Shown: piece by piece, positions 47,517 to 60,869 of the stretch | Position numbering within the stretch: position 1 is the first letter of the stretch | How the letters are laid out: every line of letters begins with the position of its first letter | NCBI GenBank assembly: GCA_050084515.1 | Contig: CM114271.1 | Coordinates: 16,120,001-16,184,000 of the forward strand | Source: Blasia pusilla | Taxonomy: Eukaryota > Marchantiophyta > Marchantiopsida > Blasiales | DNA: 64,000 bases | Direction of reading: 5' to 3' | The notes under the pieces: generated by a model | Databases searched by the model: none | The model's input: the letters and a program-made list of their open reading frames with translations, nothing else | What the model was told of the DNA's origin: nothing | Made by a program: the position numbers and the translations under genes

Positions 47517-47560
47517 ATTCTTCACTATATGTTGTCCTCTTACAACATATAGTGAAGAAT
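47517..47560. repeat. Perfect 19-bp inverted repeat with 6-nt spacer
   Basis: Arms ATTCTTCACTATATGTTGT (47517-47535) and ACAACATATAGTGAAGAAT (47542-47560) flank CCTCTT. It lies beside the copia RT remnant. Confidence 0.97.
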
Positions 47561-47689
47561 CACCAACATAAACTCTAACTGAAGATCTTACAAGACGTAT
47601 ATTATATTTCCATGTGAATCTCTTAGAATTTGCATGATTTCATTGAAACAAAATGTAGGTTGAGTACACGAAATAGAAATTTAGGATAT

Positions 47690-47960
47690 TCATATCAACA
47701 AAATTGAATCTTATATATATCTCTTCATGTACCACTCTATTCAAATATTCAATCTTGATATCCATATGATGTAGTCTCTACTTCTTACTCGTTATAACCC
47801 CAACAACATACTACTGTTATAGTTGGTATCTTAATAACATGATGAAATGTCTCCTCCTAGTCAATAACACATTTTTGTGCATAGCCCTTGGATATTGCTC
47901 CAATTTTGTATTTACTCATTGTATCATCTTAATTACATTTGACCTTATTATCCCATATAA
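47690..47960 (-). pseudogene. Ty1/copia reverse transcriptase remnant
   Basis: Minus-strand text includes SKYKIGAISKGYAQKCVID, then EETFHHVIKIPTITVV and, in another frame, LHHMDIKIEYLNRVVHEE followed by IYI. These align with the conserved copia RT segment (YKARLVAKGYxQ, ETFxPVxK, HQMDVKxAFLNGxLxEEIYM). TAG and TAA stops and frameshifts are dense. Flanking AT-rich sequence on both sides may belong to the same dead element. Confidence 0.75.
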
Positions 47961-50900
47961 AACTTTTCTTCCTTTCTATGAGATATATTAACAAGATTCC
48001 AATTTCATTGACATTTAAATTAAATAAGTACTTCTCCCATAAATTAAATCCACTCCACCTTAGCCAGTAGATGTTGTGTCTTTGAATTTTGCTATTTTTT
48101 GTTCTACACTTGATATTGATGCTCCACATAAATTATTTTGATGAAAGACTTCAACTCTCATATTCGCTTTCATTTTGAAGCTAGACTTTTTGTAGGAACT
48201 CCTCATCCCATAGTAATTTTAAGATCTAGGGATCCTAGATTATTTTTGTAGACCCGAATGATTACCACATCACCACCTTGTAATTGTGGCTTGTATTGAT
48301 TTGCACTATGTTTTGTGAATTTCTTTCCACCTCTTCTTTTGAAATCTTTGATATTCACCACAACCATGGAAGCCTCTACTACAAACCTATTTTTTTTTAT
48401 TCAAAACTCACATATAGGGCACTCTCTTGTATTTTATACGAGTTACCAAAATCAACTATATGCATCTTCTTGGTGATTAAAAAATATTGATTCCTCAAAT
48501 ATAGGATATTTTCTTTCTCAAAGAGATATAGATTTCAACGGACTTCCATTCTTTTTGGAAGATCTTGAGGGATAGAAAAAAAATCTTGTATAATCATTCC
48601 AACATTACTTAATTAATCAATAATTTTCATGATATTTAAAATGAGTATTAATCCTTTCCTCACCTAATTCAATTTTTATTTCAATTGAAGCTTCTTAGTT
48701 GTATAGTCACTTGGAATAGCTTCTCTAGTGCATTCTCACCTTTATTTCAAATATCAACTTCTTATATATGAACATCCATGGGCAAATTGACTATTATCAA
48801 CATATAGTGAATTCATTTGCCTTTCTTGATAATCTGTGTGTATAACTCCGTTTTTGGGACCTTCTTGGAAGTTTCTTGAATTTTGATTAAGTAATAATAA
48901 CTCCAAGGATAATTTGGGATGACTTGTATGTACATGTTTTCTTGTTAAAGCCTTGTGGCATTGGAGAGGGGTTCACTCCAAGGAGAGTCTCCGAGAGGCT
49001 TATCTTTCTATTATTGATCCTTCACAGGACATGTTATAGTAGGATATTATTCTTGATGTATTAGGCATGAATTCCCTTGTGCAAAGAATATGTAAGGCTT
49101 GAATGTTGATTAGTAATTCAAAGAACATCGTGTTTCCTATTTGATTTCTATTGTATAGCCAATTGGTATGGTGATGTATGTACATGTGCTATATTTATAT
49201 GGAAACGATACATGGTATGTAGTGATGTTTATATGCACTAAAATATAAAATTATGGCAAGGAGATTGGGAAAACTTATGGGAAATGAGAGTGTAATAAAG
49301 ATTAGGAATTTCATGTCTTTTTTTTCTACTTCATTTTGTGCCGCATGAATAAAATCATTTAATTTAGAGGATGAATAGAAGATAATTATAGAAATAGAAA
49401 CTTGGCCTAGACGAGTAAATAGGTATTGTGATGATCATAATCTATATATGTTCACCGATGGAAAAAAGAAAATATAAAGGCATTTTGCTTTTTATCTCAA
49501 GGGGTCAAAAAAACAAAGATAGTCAAATTGCACAATAGGTTTCTTCTAGACACATTTTGCACTTCCATGAACATAGCTACTAGCTTAATCATCTTATTAC
49601 CCTTTTAATGATTTAAATACACAAGGTTGGGACAAGCCTTAAGAAAGACTCTGAGAGAGTATAATCTCAAATTTTCAATGTGCTTCTCATATGAAGTTAC
49701 CTCCCATGGTTGTACTCTATCCGCCACTTAGCCTATTCTAAGACTATCTTATATGCAAAGAAAATTGCAAACTCAAGTTTGTCAACATATGAAAGAAGGA
49801 AATTGATATATACTTGAATGCATAGAAGAATCCAATCATAAATCTGTAGTGTACATCATAGTTTCTACGCACTACTTAATCTAAACTCTCACTAGTTGCA
49901 TAATTTCATTGCATTCAAGAACAACTTATCACATTTAAGCCTTCTTAATTGAGTGACGAGAGATTAAAGATATTTTTGGATTAGAAGATATTGGTCATTT
50001 TACTCTCAATCCCTACCATAGGTGGATATATCTTACAAACTTAGGAAATTTGTAAAATTGAAGGGACAAGTTGGTACTTAGTTCTTGAAGAGTGTCTGCA
50101 ATTTTAAGCTTTTGATATATGATATTCATAGCTAATACAGAAACTAGGAAATTCTCATTGCTATCTAAGACAAAGCCCTTGATTTTTATGATTCCCCTTT
50201 ATGAGACGAAATCCAATAAAATGGTTGAAACTCTTTTTCACATGGTTATTGCAACCCTAGAATGTAGCATTCGAAAGCCAGAGGTACCCCCCCTAAAACT
50301 TTGATTGGAAGCCATATTCCAAAATTTCCCAATGTGTGAATGTCCCTTACTAATAATTTTGGAACGCGGCACACATTCTTAAGTTTGAGAAGTAGAGGAT
50401 CAAGAAAATTACTTATTCTATACTAGGTGAGCTAGGGAAAACTAGTGGAAGGAAAATTTTCATCTTTCGTACTTATGTTTCCATAGCGATCGTTCATGTT
50501 ATCTTCATTTCTAGTGAAGTGAGTCTCTGAGGGGGTTTCCTTTCCTTTCTTCCTTCCTTCCTTCCTCCCTTCTCTCTCTCTCTCTCTAGGCCAGTGGCGG
50601 CCTCAAAGTTCATGTGGTCTTTGAGTTCCCCATTTTTTGTACCTCTTGCGGGCTCTTCTCTTCCATTTTTCAAGTTTTAGATTTTTTCCCTCTTCTAAAT
50701 ATTAGAGTGCTTTGGGCTAATTTGAACCTAACATGCTTATCCGGTCACAAAGGTGCCGTTGGAGCTTATGGCATACTTGGTTGAATATTTCACTTCAAAT
50801 TGGCCCTCGAAGTCACACGCATGCTACAAAATATGGATGATGCAAAAGATATATGATCCCTTTCTATCTTTTCTATTTTGGTTGTCATTTTTTGAATAGG

Positions 50901-52236
50901 GGGGCCATGAACTATTCTATCTCTCCACTAGATCCAATGAAATGGTAAAGTTGGAATAGAAGAGGATGGGACTCTATAACATTCCATCAAAGAGAATAGT
51001 GGAGGACTTTCAAATGTGTGTTTTTCTTTCCATTTTTCTATATGATTTTATTTTCTTCTCTTATAGATGGTAACATCAACCACACTAGTTCATCACAAGC
51101 CTACTATCTTCTCTAATGGTGAACCGTGGAGGAAAGCCATAAGTCGGATTGCTTGAGAAATTTATAAACTTCAATAGAAATGCTTCATGGAAAAACCCAT
51201 GAGGTGGGGGTGTGGGGGCCTTCCTTCCCTAGTGTGACCTAGGGAAGGAAGGCCCTTCTCTTTAGCCCGCCCCCCCCCCCCCCTCCCCTCTTTTAACTTA
51301 TCCCCCATCTTATTTTTCCCTTTATTCCACTCGAACTTTTTCCCTTTATTCGATGGCACATTCGCTAGGATAGGTAGATCTTATTTTTGTCGTTTAAGTG
51401 GAGCCCCTAGAGCTCGTGTTGCACAAGAAAGAGGTGAGGATTCATAGGCATCCATCCCCACGCTCTTTCCCCATTATTTTGGAGCCCTTGTGTATGCCTA
51501 GGCGTCATCCTGAAGTCGTCTGTCTACACGGACCCCACTCATCTTCCCCTCTCCCAAAATTCTATAATCGCCCATGTGTATATGGCTAAGTCAAGCTAAA
51601 CCATAGGTGGTATACTCAAGTGACGCCCTTTTAATATTGCGTCTATACTTCGTCCATACGTTGAATGGGTCTTCGTTGTTAGCGGCCATTAAATCCTCGA
51701 ATAATAGAACACCTTTATTTTAATTTTGTGTTTTGACATGCAAATGAGTGGGAAGAGGGGATGGATAGAGAACTGTCCCCTACAACTGGGGATTTTGTAC
51801 ACGTGTATTTCTTTGCATCGACTAGCTGACCTCCAAAGTCGGAACGAAAATTTATAGGAGTTTAAATTAATAAATCATTACGCCAAGGAAATGAAAGGCT
51901 TGAAACCACGTAAATAAAATTTTAACTACCACGAGGCTGGGAATATAGACTCAATGGTAGGCAGCAAAGCCCTGTCCACGGAGTCTAACTCGTGTTCTGG
52001 TTACTACTAGCTAAAATAGAAATAACTAGTAGCTAACAAGCATAGCATAATAATGGAGCCATCAACGACACCAACGATAACGATCCCCTCTATGCACGAC
52101 AAAAGTAACTCCTCCCTTGAATTCCCCTTACTCCCCAACACAATCATCGTCTCCCCCTCTCCCTTCATTTCCTCTCGAGCTTGGTTTTCTCGAGTCGAAC
52201 GGGCATGATTGTCATCTCGTTAAGAACCCGCCCATC
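47961..52236. other. AT-rich intergenic, no recognisable gene
   Basis: Short frames only. A pyrimidine-rich stretch with TTCC and TC repeats lies at 50539-50587. Some of this is likely further decayed copia sequence, but I cannot demonstrate it. Confidence 0.4.
51217..51254. repeat. Perfect 16-bp inverted repeat
   Basis: GGCCTTCCTTCCCTAG and CTAGGGAAGGAAGGCC flank TGTGAC. A C14 run follows at 51270-51283. Confidence 0.95.
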
Positions 52237-52423
52237 ATGACAACCATTTCCAATATCGATCAACTACCTCCCTTAAGTGGAGAGGTAGTGAGAGGAGGAG
52301 TCATAGTAATTCGTCTCCTTCATCGCCCACAAACGACATGTGACCAACTGGCAGCCCTTGGGATCAATCAATCATCCAGCTTTCTAGGAACTTACTCGTT
52401 GGATGGTAGTACTAGGAGTGGTC

Positions 52424-52464
<41 letters not shown>

Positions 52465-52656
52465 CATCGTAATAATCATACCTCCTATCATCCCTATCCT
52501 AATCATACGAGCAGACCCTTAAATGAGACGCTACTTTGGCTCATGAAGAGCTCGAGGATTACCTTACCACAACTACTTTGCGGTACACCCACAAAAGCTC
52601 GACTATCATATCCAAAGATTTTGGCGATCTTACAAATCGAGCGTGCCAGGGATTGA
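52237..52656 (+). CDS. Unrecognised 139-codon open frame with Asn run
   Basis: The frame opens at ATG 52237 and ends TGA at 52654-52656; it is also open for 40 codons upstream without an ATG. It contains a run of 13 Asn (AATn) followed by a His/Asn/Tyr/Pro-rich stretch, as seen in disordered parts of plant regulators. There is no recognisable domain on either side of the run. It may be a fragment of a regulatory gene or a chance frame opened by the microsatellite. Confidence 0.2.
52426..52464. repeat. (AAT)13 microsatellite
   Basis: A 39-bp perfect trinucleotide run, read as Asn in the overlapping plus-strand frame. Confidence 0.95.
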
Positions 52657-54602
52657 GTGAGTTTCCCAATGAGGGGCTAGAGGGAGCAAATTAATGGGAC
52701 ATGCGTCGCTTGAAGAACTCTCACTTGGAAGTACGTACATTTATATTTGTGCGACATGTTTGCCATGCGAGGGCTTGTTGGCTTGTTACGCACTCGTGTA
52801 TTCGTAGCAACTACTTGGACCCAATTAGGAGAGGGAGAGTTCCAAGACACGACGTGTATTTACGGTCGAATTCAACTTGACTTTATAAACATTAAAGCGT
52901 TTCGAGATGAGGTGGAGCCAGAGGAGAGGCTTAGAAGTCGGTCTTATCCTTTATCTTGTTATTGTTATTTTTATTCCTACTTTAAAAAAAATCATTTCGC
53001 CTCCTCCAGTTGGTATAAGGTCGAGTTTATGGTTATGACTATTGCAAATCCTTATCCTCCACCTTCAATATTAAAATGGAAATAAATCATCTCCCACGGA
53101 AGCGTCGGTCTCGTCCGTCCGCTTCTAAGACGATTAGGGTTCGCAACATGTCTTACGAGGTAGGTGGGTGTCGTTACAAACGAACTCGCTGCTAATTCAC
53201 CATCCTCCTTTCATCTCCTACATGACAAAACGTCCACATGATGTTTGCCGTCGAAGTAATGTAAAGCTTGCGATCAGCCATATCACGGGTGTTAACGACA
53301 ACGGCTCTTTTGGCGACGGCAAGTTTGGATCTCGTTTAGGGTGGTGGGCACGGACAGCCATCTAGATGATCTATGATTCTATGGGGTGCTGGAGTTTCGG
53401 AACTATGCTGCGATAGCTCAGTTTCATTATGAGTCGTATCGTAGCATAAGCGCAAGGATTGGACACCATGAATGCTCACAAAACGCCTCTTCCTAACAAC
53501 CGTAGGGCGACATGGTTATTAATTAATTCTGTGTTTTTGGTCCACAGCGATGCGCGATTCATAATCAGGGTCGCCGGGGAGTTTTTCCACTGAACTGGTA
53601 CGTTGCCGGGATTTCATTCATAGCCGGGAACGGTACCCATACGAAACATCGCCTGCCAGTTTTAATCAAAGCGGGTATTTGTGATTTTAACAGGCTACGA
53701 TCATCAGTGACCCCGGATCTCCCCGATCATCGGTTTTATTATCGCGGAGATACGAGAAGCTTCAATTAAATGGAAGGGGACGAGTGCATACAAAACCTGC
53801 GTGCCCCAAACAAACAAACAAGCAAACAAAGAACTTATTGCGCTAAGTATAATAATGACCGTCGAGCTAACAGCTCGCTTTGGCGACCCTTTTCAGTTGT
53901 CGAGTCGACACTAATCTAGGCCAGTAATGGGTATTAGAATTGGATAAGCGAGGGAGTGCTCACCTGCCTCCAGGTCGACCGCTGGATGTTGTCGCAGCGG
54001 CTTTAACGGCAAGTTAGCGGGTTTCTAGCCCATGGGAGATGGCCAAGTTGGCCGAGGAGCTATCTGTGACAGTATGTACGGCGCACTGTGGCGCACAGTT
54101 GGGAACAGCGTGTCGGTAAAGGCGGAGCAACGAGAAGGTGTCGGCCTGCCACGTATCCTCCTGGGATACTCGGCGATCTTGTCTCAACGGCACATAGTAT
54201 CCCCTCGCTCTCGTCCCTCGTCTGTTGACCTCTCACCGCCCACCCGTCTCCTACGCCTTTCTCGGCCCGCCACGCACCGTCAGTCGCCGCGACTACGTGT
54301 CCTCGTCTGGCCTGCGTCCCGGCTGGGGCGATCTTCCTCGCGCCGCGCGTACATTGGGTAGCGACGGCTTCCATCCGAGTCCGTTCGTTCGTTCGCAACC
54401 GGTCGTCCAGGTGCATTCTCTGCACGTTAGTTGACGGGAATGCGTGCGCGCGCCCGTGACAGCTACAGCCAAGGTAACAACTTTACCAGCGGGGGAATTT
54501 ACCCGGCCATAGAGTTCGGGCCAGCCACGGCAGGCGTGACGTGACGGAAGCATGCAGCGATGCCCCCGCGCTTTAATGGAAGGGACCGACTGCCACGAGT
54601 GT
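52657..54602. other. Intergenic of balanced composition, no recognisable gene
   Basis: A plus-strand frame of 112 codons at 52747-53085 has no recognisable motif. GC content rises after about 53.9 kb. Confidence 0.4.
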
Positions 54603-54637
54603 TCAGGTCAGGTCAGGTCAGGTCAGGTCAAGTCAGG
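54603..54637. repeat. (TCAGG)n pentanucleotide repeat
   Basis: Five perfect units and two imperfect ones, followed by a GGGAC-rich stretch. Confidence 0.9.
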
Positions 54638-57600
54638 GGCTGACGGGACGGGACGGGAGGGGCCGAGCGGAGCGGGAGGAGAGTAGAGCGGAACTGGACC
54701 CACGAAAGGGCCGCGGGCCAACTTTAGTCTTCGCGGAGCGCGGAACCCAACGGCCTTCTCGCCTAGGGAGATCTGAGGATAGTAGGTGGTAGTGTTCTCT
54801 CTCTAGGAGACTGACTAATGGCGAGGACGAGGCGGTAGGCTCGGCCCACATCCGGCGGGTAAAAGTAACGTGCAACGAGATGCTGTAAACTCGCTTGCTG
54901 CGCTTATTGCGATGTCTCGTAATCATAAAATAGCACGAGAGAAAGCGGCAAGCAAGGGAGTGTGTTCCGCCTTTAATGATGTGTTCCCCCCTTTAATCGG
55001 TAGCACACAAAGAGAACACAGCAGCGCGAAAGAGCTGAAGCAGGGACACAACCAGCGCTGCTAGACGAGAGGAAACCCTCCCCACATTATTGGCCCCAAC
55101 CTCCCTTCCTCTCTCTAGCCGGCCGAGACTTCATTACGGTGCATATCAGCACCCTATAATGACGGATCTCGGCACACCGAAACCCGATTCTTAGCGGCCT
55201 CTACTCCCTATTATTGTAGGGAATCAACAACGACACATTTGTCTGTTGTATTTTATGGAGAACACTCTCCCTTTCGTCGCGGGAAGTGGGTGAGACAGAC
55301 AGAGAGCTCGGGTTTGTTTCAAGTCCAACGAGGCCGAGGAAACCGACCACGAGGTGCTAACGGGGTTTCGCATTAGGTCTAGCTACTGGCTGATTACTGG
55401 CTGGTACATGTACTCCAAAACATTACGCCGGATCTAATTTATTGCTCGACCCACCCTAACACCGCGAAAAACATGCACGGTCCCCTCGAGGACCAGATGG
55501 GTGGCTAAATATGTAGCTAGCTAGGGCTAGCTGGATGTACCAGGAAGGGCTCGAGATCGGATATTTTGCATCCTGCTCCCCTGGACTTCCGCCAAAAGTA
55601 AACGGAAGGTCGGCCGGTCGACGGCGACTGGAGGCAGACAAGTCCACCGTACGGGTTGATGGTCGAGTTGTTTTGCAACCGGCCTAGAGCTTCGCGCCGC
55701 CGGTGTCCAGGCTAGGTCACCGGTGACGTGTTGCTGGCAGAGAGAACCACGCTAAGGCGGGCCCCCGCTAAGAAAACGTACTAACATTAGATTAGCGAGA
55801 AGGGAGGGAATAGAAATAGTGGGTCCCATATGCGGCGCGCCCGGCAAACTAAGACCCCATATCCTCTGCGGCCCTTGCATTATTCGCCTTAACCTTAACT
55901 AGAGTGAAGGTGCCGCTATTCTGTGACCGACCGAGTAGCTACCTACATTTACCGATACGACTAAGAAAAGAAGATTACTGGCAAGGGGCGACATTAGTGC
56001 TGGTTGCGCTAATCTGGTACCACTGATCGCGCCGGCGTCGCTGGCAGAAAATCCGATCCCTCGACAAAACTATAATGATAAGGGAATCCGATTCGCATCC
56101 GAACCTCCTGAGTTTCGAGTCTCCCTTCACCGGCTGACCGGGAGTTCTCCAAAGAACAAAAGCCACTCCCTGACACACTTTCTCTCGTCTTCTTCTACGC
56201 TAAATGAGGAGCCGGCCCGGTGGGTGGGGCCCTGTCTGCGTCCTCGGTTACCGAGGGTTTCGGTAGAGGGCCTACCCCAGCAGAGGATACAGAAGAAGCG
56301 TGTTGGATAGATGAAGAGCGACGGATACTGCCATCGTACGGCCGTCCGCTCCGCTGGCAGCAGCTTGTTTTTCTTCGCGTTTCTTGGAGATTATGATGCG
56401 TTTCTTTGATTTCTTCTCTGTACCTCCCCTTCCCAAGATACTCTGTGTCGTGTTTCTTAACCGAGTACGCACGTTCGCAACCTTTGGTTTCGTACTTGGC
56501 GCACGCATTCGAGGGAAATTCGGGGCCTCTCCCTCTTCCGCTCGTTCGTGAATGGATTAGCTGCTACGCTGCTGCTTTGATGCTTCGGCAACTCCGAATG
56601 TTGGGCGCCCGTTTTGACTGGAATGGACTGCGATGGAGCCGGGCACTACAAATGAACCCTGCAACTGCCGCGCGCGATGTGGCGAAAAGTGGCGGAATTG
56701 TGCGGGAGACGCGGTCGGGTACGGGATCTGCGATAGGAATGCGAAGAAGGCGAGAGCTGCTGCGGCTGCGGCTTCGAGATCGAGTGAGGATCGCTCGAGG
56801 AACACGCCTGCCCCTCTATTATGTATGTGCGTACCGCCTGATCAAACGTTCCCGGATTCCCGACGCGATCCCTTGTGGCGGTGCCGTCAGCATGGAGCGT
56901 CGAACAAATGCAAATGAGATATGTTGTCTACAAAAAGAAGGTCGTTGTGTGTACCTGGCGGAGTGTGACGATCCAGTGCTCTCTTTGTCATCCATGCGCC
57001 CGCCCCCATGACGTTCCACGAGCGAGAGGAAGACTTGTTGGGAGAGAGAGAGGAGGAATGGTTGGGGTCGCGAAATTCCATCGTCTGACAGTTGAGACGA
57101 GCGGTGGCCTATCACATCCATGTGATTAGTAGTGAGATGACTGTTGAGGGTGTCACTGTACAGGGAAGGGACCACCGCTGAGGAAAGGCAAGTGCGGGCT
57201 GTGAACGGAAACGTGGAGGGTAGCGTGTTGGGCGAATTTGGCATTTCTCCTGCCACAGACTGAGGGCCTTGTCTCCATCCGGCGAATGAGATGCCGGCAT
57301 TCGGGACGCCGTCTCGGCCGGCACCGTCCCGGCGGGAATATATGGGGCGATCCGCCGCGGGATAGCGACCTCGTCTATCCCCTCTGGGTGGGCCCGCGCC
57401 ATGTCTTTCTCTCCACCGTTCGGCTTCCTTTCCTCTCCGGTTGCCCCGGAACCCTGTGGGGGCGGACAGGACCGGAGAGAGGGAGGAAGCGTGCCAAAGG
57501 TCGGCTTCCCGTTGCTGGATTGGAATTACCCACGTCACCGCGGAAAACCGATCACCTGCTGCAGCGGGTCCCCGGGCTCGCCGTGCCGACCGCCAGTGTA

Positions 57601-58690
57601 CATGTGTGAAAGGCTGCCTTACTCTACTCGCAGTGGGCCTAGGGAGTTTAGTGTAGGGTCACTGTAGTGTGGACGACTTTTCTCCCTCGCAGCGGGCGCG
57701 CGGAGGGGAGAGAGTTGTTGGCGGACTGTCCTGTTCCAGCCGTACCCCGAAGCCCTCTCCTCTGCCGCCTGGTCCCTTAAACTCGTCAACCCGTCGGCAG
57801 CTCCTCTGACGGCGGCACATCCGCCACGTGTTTCTCCGATTTATCCACCGGTGGCATGGCGATGTTGGCAAGACATGGATGGCATCGACGGCAAACGACG
57901 GCATGGCGCGGTCCGATAAGCGTCCACGGCGGGACCCTGGTGCGGCGGCTGTTGCCGACGCGGTCGGAAGAATCCGCGACACAAGATCTGTCGGCGCCGG
58001 TCTTTCGACTCCGGACCGGCCGAGGTGTCAACCATACGAAGCCTGTCGGGATCATCTACTGTTCTCACTTTACCGGGCTTACTAGCCTTACTGCTCTACT
58101 TACAATCCGTTAACTCTGTCTTACGGATAAGACGCGCATTAACTCCGATATTGTGAAGTAGGTCAGTCACTCCTTCGTGCGTCCTTCTTCGCAGCATCAC
58201 AGTTCCTTCCTCTCTCGCTTGTTAATACGGCCGTTCTCTTCGTCTCCCCATTTAATTCTTCCTCTCATCACTGCATCCATCACACGGAAACTGCACTCTT
58301 CTCCCCGCGTGACCGGGTGGACGGCTTCTCTGTCAGTCCGTCTGTCTGTCAGTCGGTCAGTCGGTCAGTCGGTCAGTACCGGACGGACGGACGGACGATC
58401 GGTAGCCAGTCAGTCGGTACTTAGCTACGATCCACGGGCCTTGACAGCATCTAACACATTCCGACGGCGAGAGGGCACGTTGCGAACTTGCGATCCAGAT
58501 TCCCGTGTTAATGCTCCTTAATCGCAAGTACAATTCGTAATTCGTTGGCTTTCTTAATTGCCTAAAAGGCTTTTCGCGTTTTTCCGAGAACAAATGGAAG
58601 GAACGGAGGAAAAGCTGAAAGGGAATGAGGAATTATTCCCTTCGCCTGGCAAGACGGGATCCGGGCAGCCAAAGGAAACATATTCTCGGA
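54638..58690. other. GC-rich region, no recognisable gene
   Basis: Overlapping frames of 80-240 codons occur on both strands without any domain I can recognise. A short Cys-rich plus-strand frame (56633-56917, beginning MEPGTTNEPCNCRARCGEKW) is noted but not supported. A CACGTG lies at about 57831. The GC-rich block ends abruptly at about 58.7 kb. Confidence 0.35.
58337..58396. repeat. (CAGTCGGT)n and (GGAC)n repeats
   Basis: Alternating CAGT/CGGT units are followed by four GGAC units. The sequence is simple, with no visible function. Confidence 0.9.
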
Positions 58691-60374
58691 TAGTTTCAAA
58701 TCGTGTAATTACGTGAGAATTTCTCTCCCTGACATGGCTGTGGAATGTGCTTACTTTAAATAAATTTCTTACATGTATCTTTCTACTTAATTCCTTGCAT
58801 GTGTTTTCTTTCTTTCTTATATCTTTTTATTATCATTCTCTTACATTTATTAATCATGAATCACCCACTTTGCAAGTTCACATCAGTATGTTTCTTTTAA
58901 AAAATACGCGGAAATGCGCTAAAAATCGTTTTTAAAACGATCATGTAAAAAAATGCCACTTGTTACATACACTGAAAATCAATTACATTTCCTCTCTTGA
59001 TAGAGAGAACAGAATACAATATATACCCCCCCACGTCAATAATTTGACTAATGCTTCCAAGAGAAGTAAGCCCATGTTTGCAAATAGGTAGTGAATAATT
59101 ATATGTATATTTTATATATAATTAGAAACATAAGATAATCTCACTTTTATTCCATGTGAGACTACGGGAAGAAAACTTGAAATGCTACATGAAATTGTGT
59201 TTTTTAGAGCGTATTCTTGTAAGTGTGAATAGCAAATTACACTATTCAAGAGAAATTAAGCCTTCTTAAGGTAATCCTAGTGTTTGTCTAAAATACAAAT
59301 GAATGTGGATTTTTAAGGCTTGTTACACGCGTTATGTACAAGTCCCATGTGAAATTTTGGATGATATTGTGGGAATATTCCATCCTAAGAAACGATTGTG
59401 ATCTAAGTATGGATTTTCCCATACTTGTCATTACACTCTTTATTTTATGCTAAAGTAGTACTTTCTGGGGTACATCTAAAATCCACTCCAATTTGACCAA
59501 CTTGTTCCATCCATTGAAAGTGGGGGTGTATTCCTATTGCTCTTTGTTTTTCTTCACATCTATATCCAACACATAACTCACCTTCACCAACCTTTGGATT
59601 ACAAGTTTGCAATCAAATTGAAAATTAATGTTTACAAGTGTCAAAGAAAATTACAACCAACGTCAACAAATTCCTTACAAAAGGTTGTCCTTTCTTTATC
59701 CATAGACCTAAAGGGAACTCCATACAAGGACTATCCTTCCTTGTGCCACTTCAACCTATAAGGTCCTTTACTTAAGTGGCCTTAGATTCCTTAAAGTTCA
59801 CGATAATTTTACAAGAGTCCTTATTTGAATATATGAACCTTTGGTGCCTTAGTGGACAACCAAAGTGTAGCTTTTGATGAGAGAAAGTATACTTTTACTC
59901 AAAGTCCTATTTTGATTTACTATTGGAGATAAACTCTTTTTTTTCACAAAGTTTACAATGGGGATGCCCCAAGGATATTTAGTCTTATTAAGGCTCACTT
60001 TAAGCTCATCTCTATATATCATAGTTATAGATGCCTAGAGCATGGACGATTTTAAGCTAAGAGCATATTTGGGAATATTTTTAGATCATCGTATATTGAA
60101 GTTACATTGATTATTATCATGTTTGTTGGAAGAATGATGCATAACACTTGAGTATTGACATCACATCTGACATGCACCTTCACATCTAGATTTCAAAAAA
60201 AAAATTTATAGGGTTCCCACGGAGGAGATTTGGTTTTGAGTGAAGTCATGGAAGGCTAGAACTTTGTTATCCAAATTCTTGACCCAGGAGCATAGTAAAT
60301 ACACACACATATGAAAGGCATATAATGAGTACTCTCTCTCGAACATGGATCATCCGTGCCCTAGGTAGGGGATG
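58691..60374. other. AT-rich intergenic, no recognisable gene
   Basis: Only short frames are present. The change from GC-rich DNA at the left edge is sharp. Confidence 0.4.
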
Positions 60375-60450
60375 CCATTTCCCTAGGGTTAAGACCGCCC
60401 CCTATTTTCTAAGGGGAGAGTTGAATCGGTGACCTCTTTGAGGGGACCTT
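60375..60450. repeat. Dispersed repeat, copy 2
   Basis: Inverted match to 47235-47310, containing GGTTAAGACCGCCCCCTATT and GGGGAGAGTTGAATCGGTGA. It directly precedes the LTR-B arm. Confidence 0.65.
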
Positions 60451-60454
60451 ATAT

Positions 60455-60850
60455 CAATTGTCATGATAGATGAGGCGTAGGGCAAGATAGTATCGAGGCC
60501 TTAGAGGGGTCTTGTACTTCCGTATTTTGAGAGGTCAGATATGACCTACTCTTAGGAGATGACCTATGAGTGTAGGTCATCCTTCCCTTCCTGAGGAGGG
60601 GCAACCTTGGAGATGTTAACCTTCCTAGCCATGTATGCCTCCACTTGGACTTATAGGGTCGTGGGTTAGTTGGTAGTTGGTCTCATGAGGGGACCACATG
60701 TGTAGTTGTTAGGGAGATAGTACTTGTGTACTACATGTTGTTAGTGACCTGCTGGTAGGAGGTAACCTGTGTGTATAGATCACCATGAAGGTGCCATCGG
60801 GGGTATACCTCGGAGAAAGCTCATTTGAAGCTCATCTTCCTTAGGATATA
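60455..60850 (+). mobile_element. LTR-B copy, left arm of inverted repeat
   Basis: It starts TTGTCATGATAGATGAGGCG and runs through CGAGGCCTTAGAGGGGTCTT, GGTTAGTTGGTAGTTGGTCT and GGTATACCTCGGAGAAAGCT. It matches the reverse complement of 61080-61475 closely along about 390 bp. Confidence 0.85.
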
Positions 60851-60869
60851 AAGTTGAATCTCAACTATA

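Noticed and set aside
56406-57538. Overlapping frames of 201 (plus) and 239 (minus) codons
   Set aside because: They are mutually exclusive, both without a domain, in GC-rich DNA where stops are rare. A short Cys-rich plus-strand frame inside (56633-56917) was considered as a small gene but has no family match that I can recognise.
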